Origin: Pseudomonas oryzicola
GTDB taxonomy: Bacteria > Pseudomonadota > Gammaproteobacteria > Pseudomonadales > Pseudomonadaceae
Length of the DNA: 64,000 nt
Direction of reading: 5' to 3'
Assembly (NCBI RefSeq): GCF_014269185.2
Contig: NZ_JABWRZ020000001.1
Span: 3,249,001-3,313,000, forward strand
A program made the position numbers and the translations under genes. Under the pieces are notes generated by a model, which did not search any database, was not told where the DNA came from, and saw nothing but the letters and a program-made list of their open reading frames with translations. Shown here piece by piece: positions 63,096-64,000 of the stretch (positions within the stretch are counted from its first letter, which is position 1; every line of letters begins with the position of its first letter).

Positions 63096-64000
63096 ATGTA
63101 CCCGCATGTTCGTTCCTCGTTTTTCATCGCCTGTGCCCTGCCCTTCACCCTCAGTGCGCTGGCCGCCCAGGCGCCGCTCGATCCGCTGGAAACCGTCAAG
63201 CGCATCAACCGCAACTACAACACCATCAATAACCACTGCCAGGAGGCCGACACCGGTGCCGCACGCGGCCACTACTACTGCAGCGGTGTGACCTTGCGCA
63301 TGGTCAATGACGGGCCGTTCAACCCCTGGGACTACAGCCCCTATGCGGTCAAGATCGGCGCCACATCCTATAGCTGGCTGCGCAAGGACCTGAGTACGCG
63401 TATTCTCATCCACCCGGCCGGTTTCATCCTGCGCCTGCCCACCGACGCGGTGGCCTTGAAACTGCCGGTGAAGGAGCAGGGTTGGACGTGCATCTACGCC
63501 TTCGACGGCGGCACCGGGCCAGAACGCAAATGGTACGGCTGCGGCTTCTTCGACAACCGCGAACCGCCGCGCACCGCCCAGGGCACCCTGACCAACCGTA
63601 ATGCCGCGTTGGCCTATGGCACCTGCGCGGAAGCTGGGGTCGCCACCGCCGAGCAGTGGACACAGAAATACACCGGCGTGTTGAAGGGCCCCATCCAGTA
63701 CAACCAGTGCTCCTGGAACGCGGAAAAACCGAGTGACTGGAATGCCATGATCAAGGTCCACGAATCGCGCCTGAACCCCACCCACAAGGACCCCTTCGCC
63801 TACAGCGCCCAGGTCACCGAATTCATGCTCAAGAATGCCTCGGCGAGCAACGACGGCAGCGAGAACATGAAGCACATCGATGCCTTCATCTACAACGTCA
63901 ACAGCACGCAGAACTTCGCCACCCGCGGTGACGTGGCACCACCAAGACCGGAGAATGGCTTGAACAGTGCGCGCAACTTCCAGAAGAAACTTCAGGCGCA
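63096..64000 (+). CDS. Secreted halovibrin-like protein (3'-truncated by window)
   Basis: At least 301 residues; the frame is open to the right edge. A signal peptide (SSFFIACALPFTLSALAAQA) follows MYPHVR. The mature part carries RINRNYNTINNHCQEAD, YYCSGVTLRMV, PYAVKIGATSYSWLRKDL and several cysteines (CIYAFDGGTG, YGCGFF, AYGTCAEAGV, QCSW), which resembles, from memory, the halovibrin HvnA-type secreted proteins of pseudomonads, some annotated as ADP-ribosyltransferases. The C-terminal region NEXX-like catalytic residues cannot be judged because the gene is cut. AAGGAG lies upstream of the ATG. Confidence 0.55.
   Translation, partial: MYPHVRSSFFIACALPFTLSALAAQAPLDPLETVKRINRNYNTINNHCQEADTGAARGHYYCSGVTLRMVNDGPFNPWDYSPYAVKIGATSYSWLRKDLSTRILIHPAGFILRLPTDAVALKLPVKEQGWTCIYAFDGGTGPERKWYGCGFFDNREPPRTAQGTLTNRNAALAYGTCAEAGVATAEQWTQKYTGVLKGPIQYNQCSWNAEKPSDWNAMIKVHESRLNPTHKDPFAYSAQVTEFMLKNASASNDGSENMKHIDAFIYNVNSTQNFATRGDVAPPRPENGLNSARNFQKKLQA

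Noticed and set aside
60833..64000. Prophage or pyocin cluster around the S24 repressor
   Set aside because: No tail, holin, lysozyme, integrase or attachment-site repeats are visible nearby, so only the repressor is phage-like.
1..64000. CRISPR arrays, tRNA and rRNA genes
   Set aside because: No regularly spaced repeats and no tRNA/rRNA signatures were seen on reading either strand; the repeated short palindromes are REPs.

Overview
The window is about 64 kb of a high-GC pseudomonad chromosome, most likely from the Pseudomonas putida group. Three things support this: close recall-level matches to the P. putida broad-specificity racemase Alr, a TurB-like MvaT protein and an HI0607-type shikimate dehydrogenase; a gene order (glc operon, thiolase/HBD pair, CheR/CheB sensor cluster, cobF-oprD-turB-gloA-SDH-L) that fits what I remember of P. 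putida; and many putida-type REP hairpins. No tRNA, rRNA or CRISPR was seen.

Region 1 (1-14.8 kb) is the 3' part of a type VI secretion cluster on the + strand: end of tssE, then tssF, tssG, an FHA protein, tssJ, tssK, tssL, hcp, vgrG. It is followed by an effector cassette: a DUF4123 adaptor, a 996-aa VasX-like membrane-active toxin, a membrane immunity candidate and a divergent MvaT-like silencer. The toxin's 3' end and the immunity gene's 5' end are AT-rich between conserved high-GC flanks, as expected for a swapped toxin/immunity module. tssM is not in the window.

Region 2 (14.8-28.9 kb) holds a small catabolic island (MFS transporter, TIM-barrel isomerase, Gfo/Idh/MocA oxidoreductase, IclR regulator, FAD oxidoreductase) with matching TGGAAC-N3-GTTCCA palindromes in front of three of its genes. 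Next come D-serine dehydratase facing the periplasmic racemase alr, and an ATPase / FtsX permease / AttH-like lipoprotein operon. A 185-bp IS5-like miniature element sits exactly on the attH stop codon.

Region 3 (28.9-47.8 kb) is metabolism: a second PBP2, a GST, a DUF2388 protein, the glycolate operon glcDEFG-glcB with divergent glcC and two TGGTAGGACCA operators, a MocR-type regulator convergent with an MFS/deaminase pair, an AhpD-like protein, an AraC regulator, and a thiolase/3-hydroxyacyl-CoA dehydrogenase/TetR operon.

Region 4 (47.8-58.1 kb) is a five-gene phosphorelay/chemotaxis-like cluster (CHASE3-GAF hybrid kinase with three receivers, CheR, CheB, REC-kinase, REC) with a divergent REC protein, then cobF, an OprD porin and turB.

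Region 5 (58.1-64 kb) has gloA, small conserved proteins and SDH-L, then what I consider the most unusual part: a phage-type S24 repressor, an SOS-box-controlled DUF1654 gene and a leaderless PL7 alginate-lyase-like gene. The promoter of the lyase gene carries the same TTAGC-N5-GCTAA operator found in front of the repressor. A truncated secreted halovibrin-like protein gene runs off the end.
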